64,000 bases of DNA from NCBI GenBank assembly GCA_945879145.1, contig CAMCUZ010000007.1, positions 1 to 64,000 of the forward strand, written 5' to 3'. The notes under the pieces are model-generated. The model was given only the letters and a program-made list of their open reading frames with translations. It had not been told where the DNA came from and searched no databases. Below are positions 20,079 to 30,200 of this stretch, in pieces. The DNA comes from an uncultured Mediterranea sp. (lineage in GTDB: Bacteria; Bacteroidota; Bacteroidia; Bacteroidales; Bacteroidaceae). A program made the position numbers and the translations under genes. Numbering within the stretch: the stretch's first letter is position 1; each line of letters opens with the position of its first letter.

Positions 20079-20108
20079 CCGCGATTTTGTAATGCAGACT
20101 TTGCAAAA

Positions 20109-20525
20109 ATGGCGAATACGATAAGACATCAAGGTATTGTGGAAAGCACAAATGGGCACCATGTGCAGGTACGCATCGTGCAGATTTCGGCCTGCGCCAC
20201 CTGTAGCATCAAGGGGCATTGTACCACTGCGGATGCCAAGGAGAAACTGATAGATGTCTTTACGGCACAGACGGAGGCCTACCAACCTGGCGATAGCGTA
20301 TGGGTGGTGGGCCAATTGTCTATGGGGTGGTGGGCTGTTATCTTGGCCTTCTTGATTCCTCTGGTGTTGCTGGTGGGGGTACTCTTTGTAGCTCATGCCT
20401 TGACAGGTGATGATTTGCGCTCTGTGGGCATTACAATTCCTGTGCTGGCAGCCTACTATTTCATGCTCTGGCTCTTTCGCCACAAGATGAGTCGTAAATT
20501 TGCTTTCTACATTGAAAAACAATAA
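20109..20525 (+). CDS. RseC/SoxR-reducing family protein
   Basis: This 138-residue protein has a small N-terminal domain with Cys residues (ACATCSIKGHCTT) and two membrane helices (about 78-98 and 105-125). This is the RseC family, whose members are coded next to Rnf genes and, in E. coli, take part with the Rnf-like Rsx complex in reducing SoxR. The ATG at 20109 (MANTIRHQG) is chosen over an upstream TTG because it fits the family and the promoter. It is first in the operon, 30 bases before rnfB. A role in Rnf maturation or electron output is inferred. Confidence 0.85.
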   Translation: MANTIRHQGIVESTNGHHVQVRIVQISACATCSIKGHCTTADAKEKLIDVFTAQTEAYQPGDSVWVVGQLSMGWWAVILAFLIPLVLLVGVLFVAHALTGDDLRSVGITIPVLAAYYFMLWLFRHKMSRKFAFYIEKQ

Positions 20526-20555
20526 ATTAAATCAATAATCAAAACTAACTAATTT

Positions 20556-21524
20556 ATGAATGTAATTCTGATTGCAGTAATTTCGTTGGGTGCGATTGCA
20601 TTGGTGGCCGCTGTCATCTTGTACTGGGCTTCCAAGAAATTTGCTGTGTATGAAGATCCGCGCATTGCGCAGGTGGCAGCCGTGCTTCCACAGGCCAATT
20701 GCGGCGGATGCGGCTATCCCGGTTGTAGTGGATTTGCCGACGCGTGCGTAAAGGCTGGTTCGTTGGAAGGCAAGCTCTGCCCTGTGGGTGGACAAGCTGT
20801 GATGGCTAAGGTGGCCGACATCCTTGGCTTGGCAGCTGAGGCCAGCGAACCGAAGGTGGCCGTGGTAAGATGCAACGGAACGTGTGCCAATCGTCCTCGT
20901 ATCAATCAGTACGATGGTGCTCGCAGTTGTGCGATTGCAGCTGCCCTCTATGGGGGTGAGACCGGTTGTAGCTTCGGCTGCTTGGGCTGTGGCGACTGCG
21001 TAGCAGCTTGTAAGTTCGATGCCATCCGCATGAATCCCGAAACGGGTATTCCCGAGGTGGATGAGGAGAAGTGTACCGCTTGCGGTGCCTGTGCCAAGGC
21101 CTGTCCGAAGGGCATCATCGAAATTCGTCTCAAGGGCAAAAAGTCGCGCAGAGTCTATGTAAGCTGCGTCAACAAGGATAAGGGTGCTGTGGCTCGCAAG
21201 GCCTGCTCTGCTGCTTGTATTGGTTGCGGCAAGTGCGTGAAGACCTGTCCGTTCGAGGCGATTACCCTGGAGAATAACCTGGCTTACATCGACTACAACA
21301 AGTGTAAGTCATGCCGCAAGTGCGAAGAGGCTTGTCCGCAAGGCAGCATCATCGCTCTTAACTTCCCTCCGCGTAAACCCAAGACCGAAGAGGGTGCCGC
21401 TTCGGCAGCTGCTCCCAAGGCCGCTGCATCTGCTGCTCCTACAGCTCCCAAGGCAGCCGAGGCTCCTAAGGCCCCCGCAGTTGAGGCTCCTAAGGCTCCT
21501 GAAGCCCCTAAGGCAGAGGCATAA
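20556..21524 (+). CDS. rnfB: Rnf complex ferredoxin-like subunit RnfB
   Basis: This 322-residue protein is the electron entry subunit of the Rnf ferredoxin:NAD+ oxidoreductase. It has one N-terminal membrane helix (about 4-24), a Fe-S domain with CGGCGYPGCSGF, and then four ferredoxin-type cluster motifs: CLGCGDCVAACKF, CTACGACAKACPK, CIGCGKCVKTCPF and CKSCRKCEEACPQ. The last 45 or so residues are a low-complexity tail of Ala, Pro and Lys with repeated APKA units, not needed by the core fold. The operon order is rnfBCDGEA, as in many Rnf operons of Bacteroidota. Confidence 0.95.
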   Translation: MNVILIAVISLGAIALVAAVILYWASKKFAVYEDPRIAQVAAVLPQANCGGCGYPGCSGFADACVKAGSLEGKLCPVGGQAVMAKVADILGLAAEASEPKVAVVRCNGTCANRPRINQYDGARSCAIAAALYGGETGCSFGCLGCGDCVAACKFDAIRMNPETGIPEVDEEKCTACGACAKACPKGIIEIRLKGKKSRRVYVSCVNKDKGAVARKACSAACIGCGKCVKTCPFEAITLENNLAYIDYNKCKSCRKCEEACPQGSIIALNFPPRKPKTEEGAASAAAPKAAASAAPTAPKAAEAPKAPAVEAPKAPEAPKAEA

Positions 21525-21569
21525 AGAAAATGAATTGGTTCAATAAACAATAAAAACAGAAGAAACTGT

Positions 21570-22907
21570 ATGTTGAAGACATTTTCAATTGGTGGAGTTC
21601 ATCCACAAGAAAATAAGCTTTCAGCCCATCAGCCCATCGTGAAGGCCGAGGTGCCGCAAAAGGCGGTTATCCTCTTGGGTCAGCACATCGGTGCTCCTGC
21701 CAAGCCCATTGTGGCCAAAGGTGATGTGGTGAAAGTGGGTACGAAGATTGCCGAACCCGGTGGCTTCGTTTCAGTTGCCATCCACTCTTCTGTAAGTGGT
21801 AAGGTGGCCAAGATTGATACGATTGTTGACGCCAGCGGATATGCTAAACCTGCCATCTTCATCGATGTAGAGGGTGACGAATGGGAAGAGAGCATCGACC
21901 GTTCGGAAACGTTGGTCAAGGAGTGTAACCTCACGCCTGAAGAGATTGTCAAGAAGATTGCCGATGCCGGCATCGTGGGTATGGGTGGTGCCTGCTTCCC
22001 CACGCAGGTCAAGCTCTGTCCGCCTCCTGCTTTCAAGGCAGAATGCGTCATCATCAACGCTGTAGAGTGTGAACCCTATCTGACGGCCGACCACCAGCTC
22101 ATGCTGGAGCATGCCGAAGAGATTATGGTAGGTGTCACCATCTTGATGAAAGCTGTCAAGGTCAACAAGGCCTTCATCGGTATTGAGAACAACAAGCCCG
22201 ACGCCATCGAGCTGATGACCAAGGTAGCCTCGGCCTACGCCGGCATTGAGGTGGTACCCCTGAAGGTACAATATCCTCAAGGAGGTGAGAAGCAGCTGAT
22301 TGATGCCGTAATCAATCGTCAAGTCGCTGCCGGTGCCCTGCCCATCTCTACTGGTGCTGTGGTGCAGAATGTTGGTACGGCTTTTGCCGTCTATCAGGCT
22401 GTGCAGAAGAACAAACCTCTGTTTGAGCGCGTGGTGAGTGTGACCGGTAAGTCGCTGGCCCATCCCTCAAACTTCCTCGCTCGTATCGGTACGCCCATGA
22501 AGCAGCTGATTGAGGCCTGTGGCGGTCTGCCCGAGGACACTGGCAAGGTGATTGGCGGTGGCCCGATGATGGGTAAAGCACTGGTGAATACCGATGTACC
22601 TACGGCCAAGGGTAGCTCAGGTATCCTGATTATGAACAACAAGGAGGCCCGTCGTGGTGAACCCCAGCCCTGCATCCGCTGCGCCAAGTGCGTAGGTGCT
22701 TGCCCCATGGGTCTGGAGCCCTTCTTGCTGGCTACCGTCTCCTCGCTGGGCGACTTTGAGAAAGTGGAAAAAGAAGATATCATGTCATGTATCGAGTGTG
22801 GCTCATGCCAGTTTACCTGTCCCTCCAACCGTCCGTTGCTTGACTACATCCGTCTGGGCAAGGGCAAGGTAGGTGCCATGATACGTGCACGTCAAGCTAA
22901 AAAATAA
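21570..22907 (+). CDS. rnfC: Rnf complex NADH-binding subunit RnfC
   Basis: This 445-residue membrane-associated subunit binds NADH and FMN and exchanges electrons with NAD+. The glycine-rich block GIVGMGGACFPTQVK marks the NADH/FMN domain related to NuoF. Two [4Fe-4S] motifs lie near the C-terminus: CIRCAKCVGACP and CIECGSCQFTCP. An N-terminal RnfC barrel-sandwich domain is present (GGVHPQENK). Length is that of the short form without long C-terminal repeats. It lies 45 bases after rnfB and 6 before rnfD. Confidence 0.95.
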   Translation: MLKTFSIGGVHPQENKLSAHQPIVKAEVPQKAVILLGQHIGAPAKPIVAKGDVVKVGTKIAEPGGFVSVAIHSSVSGKVAKIDTIVDASGYAKPAIFIDVEGDEWEESIDRSETLVKECNLTPEEIVKKIADAGIVGMGGACFPTQVKLCPPPAFKAECVIINAVECEPYLTADHQLMLEHAEEIMVGVTILMKAVKVNKAFIGIENNKPDAIELMTKVASAYAGIEVVPLKVQYPQGGEKQLIDAVINRQVAAGALPISTGAVVQNVGTAFAVYQAVQKNKPLFERVVSVTGKSLAHPSNFLARIGTPMKQLIEACGGLPEDTGKVIGGGPMMGKALVNTDVPTAKGSSGILIMNNKEARRGEPQPCIRCAKCVGACPMGLEPFLLATVSSLGDFEKVEKEDIMSCIECGSCQFTCPSNRPLLDYIRLGKGKVGAMIRARQAKK

Positions 22908-22913
22908 AGCTGT

Positions 22914-23909
22914 ATGAATAAGTTAATCGTATCCCTCTCACCTCACGTACATGGAGGTGACAGCGTGAAGAAGAATATGTATGGTGTGCTGATAGCCCTG
23001 CTGCCTGCATTTCTTGTATCGCTCTTGTTTTTCGGATTGGGTGCACTCCTGGTGACCGCTACCTCGGTTCTGTCGTGTGTATTCTTTGAATGGGCTATCT
23101 GCAAGTTCATCATGAAGCAGGAGACCACCCCCATTACGGATGGCTCGGCTGTGATTACCGGCGTACTGCTGGCCTTCAACGTGCCTTCTAACCTGCCGCT
23201 CTGGATTGTGGTGATTGGTGCTCTGTTTGCCATCGGCGTAGTGAAGCTCTCGTTTGGTGGTTTGGGTTGCAATCTCTTCAACCCCGCCTTGGCAGGTCGT
23301 GCTTTCCTGCTGCTCTCGTTCCCTGTGCAGATGACCACTTGGCCTGCCGTGGGTCAGCTCACGGCACTGGGTGCTGATGTGACCACTTGTGCTACTCCGC
23401 TGGGCATCATGAAGGGTGTAATCAGTCAAGCCCCTGGCTTCAGTCTTGACCAGCTCCCCTCGGCCTTCCAGCTCTTTATCGGCCAGAATGCCGGCTGTCT
23501 GGGTGAGGTGAGTGCCCTGGCCCTGCTGCTTGGTTTGGGCTACATGCTCTGGAAGAAGATCATCACCTGGCATATCCCCGTATCGATTCTTGCTACGGTG
23601 TTCATCTTCTCAGGCATCATGTGGTTGGTCAACAAAGAGACTTACGTTGATCCCTTGACGCAGATTCTCTCTGGTGGTCTGCTGCTGGGTGCTATCTTCA
23701 TGGCGACCGACTATGTCACTTCGCCCATGAATCATCGCGGTATGTTGATCTATGGCGTTTGCATCGGCTTGCTCACCGTAGTCATCCGTCTCTTCGGTGC
23801 CTATCCCGAGGGTATGTCGTTCGCCATCTTGATCATGAACGCCTTCACACCGCTCATCAACACATATATTAAACCAAAACGCTTTGGGGAGGTAGCAAAG
23901 AAGAAATGA
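22914..23909 (+). CDS. rnfD: Rnf complex membrane subunit RnfD
   Basis: This 331-residue integral membrane subunit has about nine to ten hydrophobic helices. The covalent FMN site is expected at Thr161 in VTTCATPLG, a variant of the usual TGATPL motif in which the acceptor threonine is kept. FGGLGCNLFNPALAGR is a conserved NqrB/RnfD block. The protein couples electron flow to ion pumping. It overlaps rnfG by 4 bases (ATGA). Confidence 0.94.
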   Translation: MNKLIVSLSPHVHGGDSVKKNMYGVLIALLPAFLVSLLFFGLGALLVTATSVLSCVFFEWAICKFIMKQETTPITDGSAVITGVLLAFNVPSNLPLWIVVIGALFAIGVVKLSFGGLGCNLFNPALAGRAFLLLSFPVQMTTWPAVGQLTALGADVTTCATPLGIMKGVISQAPGFSLDQLPSAFQLFIGQNAGCLGEVSALALLLGLGYMLWKKIITWHIPVSILATVFIFSGIMWLVNKETYVDPLTQILSGGLLLGAIFMATDYVTSPMNHRGMLIYGVCIGLLTVVIRLFGAYPEGMSFAILIMNAFTPLINTYIKPKRFGEVAKKK

Positions 23910-24541
23910 AAAAGTTAGAATCATCTTTAACGAATATGTTGCTGGTACTGACAGGAGTCACCATGATTTCTGTTGCGTTGCTGGCCTACGTGAATGAACT
24001 GACCAAGGGACCGATTGCTGAGGCTAATGCCAAAGCACTCAGCGAGGCCGTAAAGGCTGTAGTTCCTGGTTTTGACAACGACCCCATTGCGGAGAAGCGC
24101 GTGCAGGAGATGGATGGTGCCAGCTTTGCCATCTATCCCGCTACGAAAGAGGGTCAGTATATTGGTGCGGCTGTTGAGGCCATCTCCATGGGTTTCGGCG
24201 GTGAGTTGAAGGTGCTGGTGGGCTTTGATGCCCAGGGCAATATCCTCGACTACTCCGTGCTGCAGCATGCCGAGACTCCGGGTCTGGGCTCGAAGTCGGT
24301 TGATTGGTTCAAGAAGGGTAATGCAGGCGATATCACGGGCATGAATCCTGGTCAGGGCGAGCTCACGGTATCGAAAGATGGCGGTCAGGTGAATGCCATA
24401 ACCGCCTCGACCATCACCTCGCGTGCCTTCCTGGCAGCTGTCAACAAGGCCTACGCAGCTTTTGCTGCTGCAGAACAGCCTGCTGCAGCCCCTGCAGAAG
24501 AGCCTGCTGCTGAAGAAGAAACCCCAAGTGCTAACGAATAA
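23906..24541 (+). CDS. rnfG: Rnf complex FMN-binding subunit RnfG
   Basis: This 211-residue protein has one N-terminal membrane helix (about 10-29) and an outward-facing FMN-binding domain. The flavinylation motif reads NAITASTITS, with Thr169 as the expected acceptor. It differs from the common SGAT form but keeps the final threonine. The C-terminal 24 residues are Ala, Pro and Glu rich (EQPAAAPAEEPAAEEE) and look disordered. It is translationally coupled to rnfD and lies 18 bases before rnfE. Confidence 0.93.
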   Translation: MKKLESSLTNMLLVLTGVTMISVALLAYVNELTKGPIAEANAKALSEAVKAVVPGFDNDPIAEKRVQEMDGASFAIYPATKEGQYIGAAVEAISMGFGGELKVLVGFDAQGNILDYSVLQHAETPGLGSKSVDWFKKGNAGDITGMNPGQGELTVSKDGGQVNAITASTITSRAFLAAVNKAYAAFAAAEQPAAAPAEEPAAEEETPSANE

Positions 24542-24559
24542 AGAAAGGAGACAGAAGAT

Positions 24560-25144
24560 ATGAATAACCTGAAAGTATTGATGAATGGTATCATCAAAGA
24601 GAATCCTACGTTTGTACTTCTGCTGGGTATGTGTCCTACGCTGGGTACCACCTCTTCGGCCATCAACGGTATGAGCATGGGTCTGGCCACGATGTTCGTG
24701 CTGATCTGTTCCAATATGGTGATTTCGGCCATCAAGAACCTGATTCCCGACATGGTGCGTATTCCTTCGTACATTGTCGTGATTGCTTCGTTCGTGACGT
24801 TGCTGCAGATGGTGATGCAGGCTTTTGTGCCCGATCTTTACGCTACTCTCGGCCTCTTTATCCCGCTGATTGTGGTGAACTGCGTGGTGCTGGGCCGTGC
24901 TGAAGCCTTTGCAGCCAAGAACAACCCACTGGCTTCGCTGTTCGACGGTATCGGTATGGGTCTGGGCTTTACGCTCGGTCTTACCCTGCTGGGTGCCATG
25001 CGCGAGCTGCTGGGTACAGGCAAGATTTTTGGTCTGACCCTCTTTGGCGAGGAGTATGGCATGCTGCTGTTCGTGCTAGCTCCCGGTGCCTTCATCGCAC
25101 TGGGCTACCTGATTGCACTGGTCAACAAGTTGAAGAAGGCCTAA
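24560..25144 (+). CDS. rnfE: Rnf complex membrane subunit RnfE
   Basis: This 194-residue hydrophobic protein has about six membrane helices and belongs to the RnfE/NqrD family. The block NPTFVLLLGMCPTLGTTSSA near the N-terminus holds the cysteine that, in related complexes, helps bind an iron site inside the membrane together with RnfA. VNCVVLGRAEAFA is also conserved. It lies between rnfG and rnfA. Confidence 0.94.
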   Translation: MNNLKVLMNGIIKENPTFVLLLGMCPTLGTTSSAINGMSMGLATMFVLICSNMVISAIKNLIPDMVRIPSYIVVIASFVTLLQMVMQAFVPDLYATLGLFIPLIVVNCVVLGRAEAFAAKNNPLASLFDGIGMGLGFTLGLTLLGAMRELLGTGKIFGLTLFGEEYGMLLFVLAPGAFIALGYLIALVNKLKKA

Positions 25145-25183
25145 CTGCCCGTGTGAATATAAACCCTTAAAAAGTAGCACATT

Positions 25184-25762
25184 ATGGAATATTTACTGAT
25201 ATTTATCTATGCAATCTTCGTCAACAACGTAGTGTTGGCGCAGTTCCTTGGTATCTGTCCCTTCCTTGGTGTATCCAAGAAGGTGGATACGGCCCTGGGT
25301 ATGTCGGCTGCAGTAGCCTTCGTGTTGACGCTGGCCACGATTGTGACCTTCCTGATTCAGCACTATGTATTGAACGTGTTCGACCTGCAGTACCTGCAGA
25401 CCATCACCTTTATCCTTGTGATTGCCGCCCTGGTGCAGATGGTGGAGATTATCTTGAAGAAGGTATCGCCCGCGCTCTATCAGGCGTTGGGTGTGTTCCT
25501 CCCCCTGATTACTACCAACTGTTGCGTGCTGGGTGTAGCCATTCTGGTGATTCAGAAGGACTACGACCTGCTGACCGGCGTGGTTTATGCTTTCTCTACG
25601 GCTATCGGTTTTGGTCTGGCGCTTACGGTTTTTGCCGGTATGCGCGAACAGCTCAGTCTGGTCAAGGTGCCTAAAGGCATGCAGGGTACTCCCATCACGC
25701 TGATTACGGCCGGTCTGCTGGCTATGGCCTTCATGGGCTTTTCAGGCGTAGTGAAGATTTAA
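25184..25762 (+). CDS. rnfA: Rnf complex membrane subunit RnfA
   Basis: This 192-residue hydrophobic protein has about six helices and is a homologue of RnfE and NqrE. It contains NNVVLAQFLGICPFLGVSKK and TTNCCVLGVAI, the two cysteine-bearing half-helix motifs expected to bind the intramembrane Fe centre with RnfE. It is the last gene of the Rnf operon. No clear hairpin terminator is seen in the 83 bases before galE. Confidence 0.94.
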   Translation: MEYLLIFIYAIFVNNVVLAQFLGICPFLGVSKKVDTALGMSAAVAFVLTLATIVTFLIQHYVLNVFDLQYLQTITFILVIAALVQMVEIILKKVSPALYQALGVFLPLITTNCCVLGVAILVIQKDYDLLTGVVYAFSTAIGFGLALTVFAGMREQLSLVKVPKGMQGTPITLITAGLLAMAFMGFSGVVKI

Positions 25763-25784
25763 TGGAATATTTTTCGTGAATTTG

Positions 25785-25817
25785 TTTGTTTGATATAAGA
25801 TAATTTGGTTATCTTTG
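25785..25817 (+). promoter_or_regulatory. Promoter of galE
   Basis: TTTG at 25785-25788, a 21-bp spacer and TATCTTTG at 25810-25817 match the Bacteroidota promoter. The -7 element is 28 bases before the ATG. TTTG is repeated three times in tandem (25781-25792). Confidence 0.7.
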
Positions 25818-25845
25818 CGGACACCTAATTGAAAAATACCTATTT

Positions 25846-26880
25846 ATGAAGGAAAAGATCTTAGTTACCGGAGGTACCGGTTATATCGGTTCACATACCG
25901 TAGTTGAACTGCAGCAAGCAGGTTATGAGGTAGTCATCATCGACAACCTCTCAAACTCGAATGCCGACGTGGTTGACAATATCGAGAAAGTATCGGGTAT
26001 CCGTCCTGCCTTTATCAAGCTGGATTGTCTTGATTTCGAAGGACTGAAGGGCGTCTTTGAACAGCACAAGGGCATCAAGGCTATCATTCACTTTGCAGCC
26101 AGCAAGGCTGTGGGTGAATCGGTTGAGAAGCCGCTGAAGTATTATCGCAACAACTTGGTTTCGCTCATCAACCTGTTGGAGCTGATGCCCCAGTATGGTG
26201 TAGAGGGCATTGTGTTCTCTTCGTCTTGCACCGTATATGGTCAGCCCGACCAGCTCCCCGTGACTGAGGAGGCTCCGATTAAGAAGGCTGAGTCGCCCTA
26301 CGGAAATACCAAGCAGATCAACGAAGAGATTATCCGCGATACCGTTGCTTCGGGTGCTCCGATCAACGCCATCTTGCTGCGCTACTTCAACCCGATAGGT
26401 GCTCATCCTACGGCACTGCTGGGCGAACTGCCCAACGGCGTTCCGCAGAACTTGATTCCTTACCTTACGCAGACAGCTATCGGCATCCGCGAGAAGCTGA
26501 GCGTATTTGGTGACGACTATGATACCCCCGACGGCTCGTGCATCCGCGACTTCATCAATGTAGTTGACCTGGCCAAAGCTCACGTAGTGGCCATCAGCCG
26601 CATCCTGGAGAAGAAGCAGGAGGAGCAGGTTGAGGTATTCAACATCGGTACGGGTCGCGGATTGAGCGTGCTCGAACTGATTAATGCCTTTGAGGCAGCT
26701 ACGGGCGTGAAGCTCAACTACCAGATTGTAGGTCGTCGTGCTGGCGATATCGAGAAGGTATGGGCCAACCCCAAACGTGCTAATGAAGTATTGGGCTGGA
26801 AGGCCGAGCAGACCATTGAGGATACGCTCCGTTCTGCTTGGAACTGGCAGCTGAAGCTTCGTGAACGCGGCATTCAATAA
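25846..26880 (+). CDS. galE: UDP-glucose 4-epimerase
   Basis: This 344-residue short-chain dehydrogenase-type epimerase interconverts UDP-glucose and UDP-galactose in the Leloir pathway and supplies sugar nucleotides for surface glycans. The NAD-binding motif GGTGYIGSH is at residues 8-16. The catalytic tyrosine and lysine are in SPYGNTKQ, with the serine in FSSSCTVYG. The motif RYFNPIGAHP is typical of GalE. Length is normal. It is transcribed alone. It could feed UDP-glucose to or from the GT3 glycogen synthase in this window. Confidence 0.95.
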   Translation: MKEKILVTGGTGYIGSHTVVELQQAGYEVVIIDNLSNSNADVVDNIEKVSGIRPAFIKLDCLDFEGLKGVFEQHKGIKAIIHFAASKAVGESVEKPLKYYRNNLVSLINLLELMPQYGVEGIVFSSSCTVYGQPDQLPVTEEAPIKKAESPYGNTKQINEEIIRDTVASGAPINAILLRYFNPIGAHPTALLGELPNGVPQNLIPYLTQTAIGIREKLSVFGDDYDTPDGSCIRDFINVVDLAKAHVVAISRILEKKQEEQVEVFNIGTGRGLSVLELINAFEAATGVKLNYQIVGRRAGDIEKVWANPKRANEVLGWKAEQTIEDTLRSAWNWQLKLRERGIQ

Positions 26881-27079
26881 GAAATGGTATATGGTTTAGC
26901 AAATTGATATTTTTTTGGTGAACAAACAGATTACGAAGTTTGTTTATCAAATGTTCAGTTCGATGCGCCACTTGCGTATGTGAATACGGATGTGGAGCTT
27001 CCCCATGGTTTCAATGCCTATAGGGCGGACTGATGCATAGTAGTTTTGTCGTGTTTTATTTTGTGTTTGTGTTGTAAGT

Positions 27080-27110
27080 AAGTCCTGTCGCGAGACAGGA
27101 CTTATTCTTT
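27080..27110 (+). terminator. Terminator downstream of galE
   Basis: A perfect 10-bp stem (AAGTCCTGTC at 27080-27089 with GACAGGACTT at 27094-27103) with a GCGA loop is followed by ATTCTTTTTT. It is 200 bases after galE. The stretch 26881-27079 holds no gene; it has a 7-bp hairpin (AACAAAC/GTTTGTT, about 26924-26943) and a -7-like TAGTTTTG at 27041. Confidence 0.88.
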
Positions 27111-27145
27111 TTTCATAGGTTTGTAACAAGAATTGTTAATAGATA

Positions 27146-27177
27146 TTTGGCCAATTCCGTTTTTTTTCGGAACTTTG
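27146..27177 (+). promoter_or_regulatory. Promoter of the Oar-like receptor gene
   Basis: TTTG at 27146-27149, a 20-bp spacer and GAACTTTG at 27170-27177 give one mismatch to the -7 consensus. It lies 51 bases before the ATG at 27229. Confidence 0.55.
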
Positions 27178-27228
27178 CATCGTTTTTTAGAGAAAAACGC
27201 TTTTTTATTAACTAATTTAAAACCTGTT

Positions 27229-30200
27229 ATGTTAAAACGAACGACGTTCTTACTGACGACCTTGCTGCTGCTATGTGTAGCAACAGGCCTCCATGCTCAG
27301 GTAACGACCTCTGCCATGGCCGGTATTGTAACCGACAACGTGAAAGAACCTGTAATTGGTGCCACCGTCCAGGTGGTACATGAACCTTCGGGTACGCGCT
27401 ACGGCGCTATTACTAATGTAGATGGACGTTTCGCCATCCAGGGTATGCGCAGTGGCGGACCCTACAAGGTGGAAGTCTCCTACGTAGGATTCCAGACGAT
27501 GATTTTCAAGGACATCACGCTCCAGCTGGGTGAAACTTACCAGTTCAAAGCGGAGATGAGCGAATCATCCGAGGTGCTGGGTGAAGTAGTGGTAACCGCT
27601 TCGCGCAGCAAGTTTACGGGTGAGAAGATGGGTGCTGCTACCAACATCTCGCAGACCCAGATGCTGGCCATGCCTACCATCAACCGCAGCATCAGCGATA
27701 TGGCGCGTGTATCGCCTTATGCTAACGGTATGAGCTTTGCTGGTGGTGATGGCCGCTCAACCAACTTCACCATCGATGGTGCTAACTTCAACAACAACTT
27801 CGGTCTGAGCTCTGACCTGCCTGGTGGTGGTAACCCCGTATCACTCGAGTCTATCGAGGAGATTCAGGTGGTGATTGCCCCCTTTGACGTACGTCAGACC
27901 AACTTTATCGGTGGTGGTATCAACGCCATCACCAAGAGTGGTACGAACGAGTTCAAGGGTTCAGCTTACACCTACTTCCGTAACCAGAACATGCGCGGTA
28001 ACCGCATCGATCACCAGGATTTGGGTGCACGTGCTGACGAGTCGAAGACCACTTACGGCTTCTCGCTGGGTGGTCCGATTATTAAGAACAAGCTCTTCTT
28101 CTTCGTGAACTATGAAAACGAAAAGACCCCGGGTCAGGTTATCAAGTACCGTGCCCGCGAGGAGGGCGAAGCCGCTGGCGGTATGGTATCGCGCACTACG
28201 CTCAAGGACATGGAGCGCGTTTACAACCACCTGCTCAACAAGTATGGCTATGATGCCGGTTCCTACACCAGCTTCCCTGCCGACCAGACCAACGAGAAGA
28301 TTCTGGCTCGCATTGACTGGAACATCATCGCTGGCCATCGTCTGAGCCTGCGTTATAACAACACGAAGAACCTGGCTTGGAATGCTCCCAACGGAAACTC
28401 TTCCGATACGGGCTATCGTCTGAACGGTACGTCGCGTGTAGGCGATAAGTCTATGTCGTTTGCCAACAGCATGTACTCGATGGAGAATAAGGTTGAGTCT
28501 TGGTCGGCCGATCTGAACAGCCGTTTCAACGACCAGATGAGTAATCAGCTCCTCTTCACTTACACCAACATCCAGGATGTTCGTGGTAGCAACTCGTCGC
28601 CCTTCCCCTTCATCGACATCATGTATAAGGATGCCAACGGCAACGAATACCTCGAGCCCTACATGAGTGCCGGTTATGAGCTTTTCACCTACAACAATGG
28701 TGTGACCAATAAGATTACTTCGCTGACCGACAACTTCACCTATCTGCTGGGCAGCCACAAGCTGACGGCCGGTTTCAACTACGAGCACCAGTTTGCCAAC
28801 AACGCCTACATGCGTAACGGTACGGGTTACTACCGCTACCGCAGTGTAGATGACTTCATCAACGGCGCTGCTCCTGAGTCGTTTGCCTTGACTTACGGCT
28901 TCAACGGCAACAAGACCCCTAACGCCCAGGTTACCTTCAACCAGATCGGTATCTACCTGCAGGATGAGTGGGACATCACCGACCGCTTCAAGCTGAGCTA
29001 CGGTCTCCGCATGGATAACCTGATCTTTGATGATAAGGACATTGCCCGCAACAACGCCATCTATGACATCGACTTCGGTGGCCAGCACATCGATACGGGC
29101 AAGTGGCCCGATGCCGGCTTCCGCTTCTCTCCCCGTGTAGGTTTCTCTTGGGATGTATTTGGTGACAAGTCATTCAAGATTCGTGGTGGCTCGGGCCTCT
29201 TTACGGGCCGTATCCCCTTGGTATTCTTCACCAACATGCCGACCAACGCCAACATGGTGCAGAATCAGGTGAAGTTTACCACCACTTATAAGAATGGTGT
29301 AGCTACGGGTCACGACTCGCGTCTGGACCAGCTGGCCGGTGGCATGATTACCGACATGGACGAAATCATCAAGAAGTTCAACCTGCCTACCACGCTTGAG
29401 ACCCACACGGCCAGCAACAAGATTTCGGGTTGTGCCGATGACTTCAAGATGCCTCAGATTTGGAAGAGCACTATCGCAGCCGACTATCAGCTGCCTGTAA
29501 GCTTCCCCCTCACCGTGACGGGTGAGTTCATGTTCATGAAGAACGTGAATGCTGTAGTCATCAACAACATCAACATCAAGGATCCCGTAGCCAACAAGTG
29601 GGAGCGCTTCAATGGTGCCGATAACCGCTATATCTACCCCTCTGACTATTATTACCAGAAGGTTGATGGAAAAGTTGCCAATGCCGTAGTGCTCGACAAC
29701 ACGTCGAAGGGTTGGGGTTACACAGCCAATATCACGCTGAATGCTCAGCCCGTGAAGGACCTGAACTTGATGCTGGCTTATACCCACACCGAGTCGAAGG
29801 AGGTGAGTGGTCTGCCGGGTAGCGACCCCGTATCTACTTGGCAGGGCTTGCTGACCATTGATGGTCCTAACTTCGGTACCACTCAGCGTTCACGCTACGT
29901 AGTGCCCGACAAGGTCATTGCCTCTGTGGGCTACTACATCCCCTTCACCCACAAGGGTCTGAAGCGCGGTACGCACATCAACCTGTTCTACAGCGGCTCA
30001 AGCTGGAGCAACTACTCCTACTGCTACACCAACGATATGAACGGCGACGGTATCTCGAACGACCTGATGTACATCCCGAAGGATGATTCAGAAATCAAGT
30101 TCAAGACCGATGCCGACCGTCAAGCCTTCTGGAAGTTTGTGAATCAAGACAGCTACCTGAAGAACCACATGGGTGAATATGCAGAGTCTTACGCTGCACG

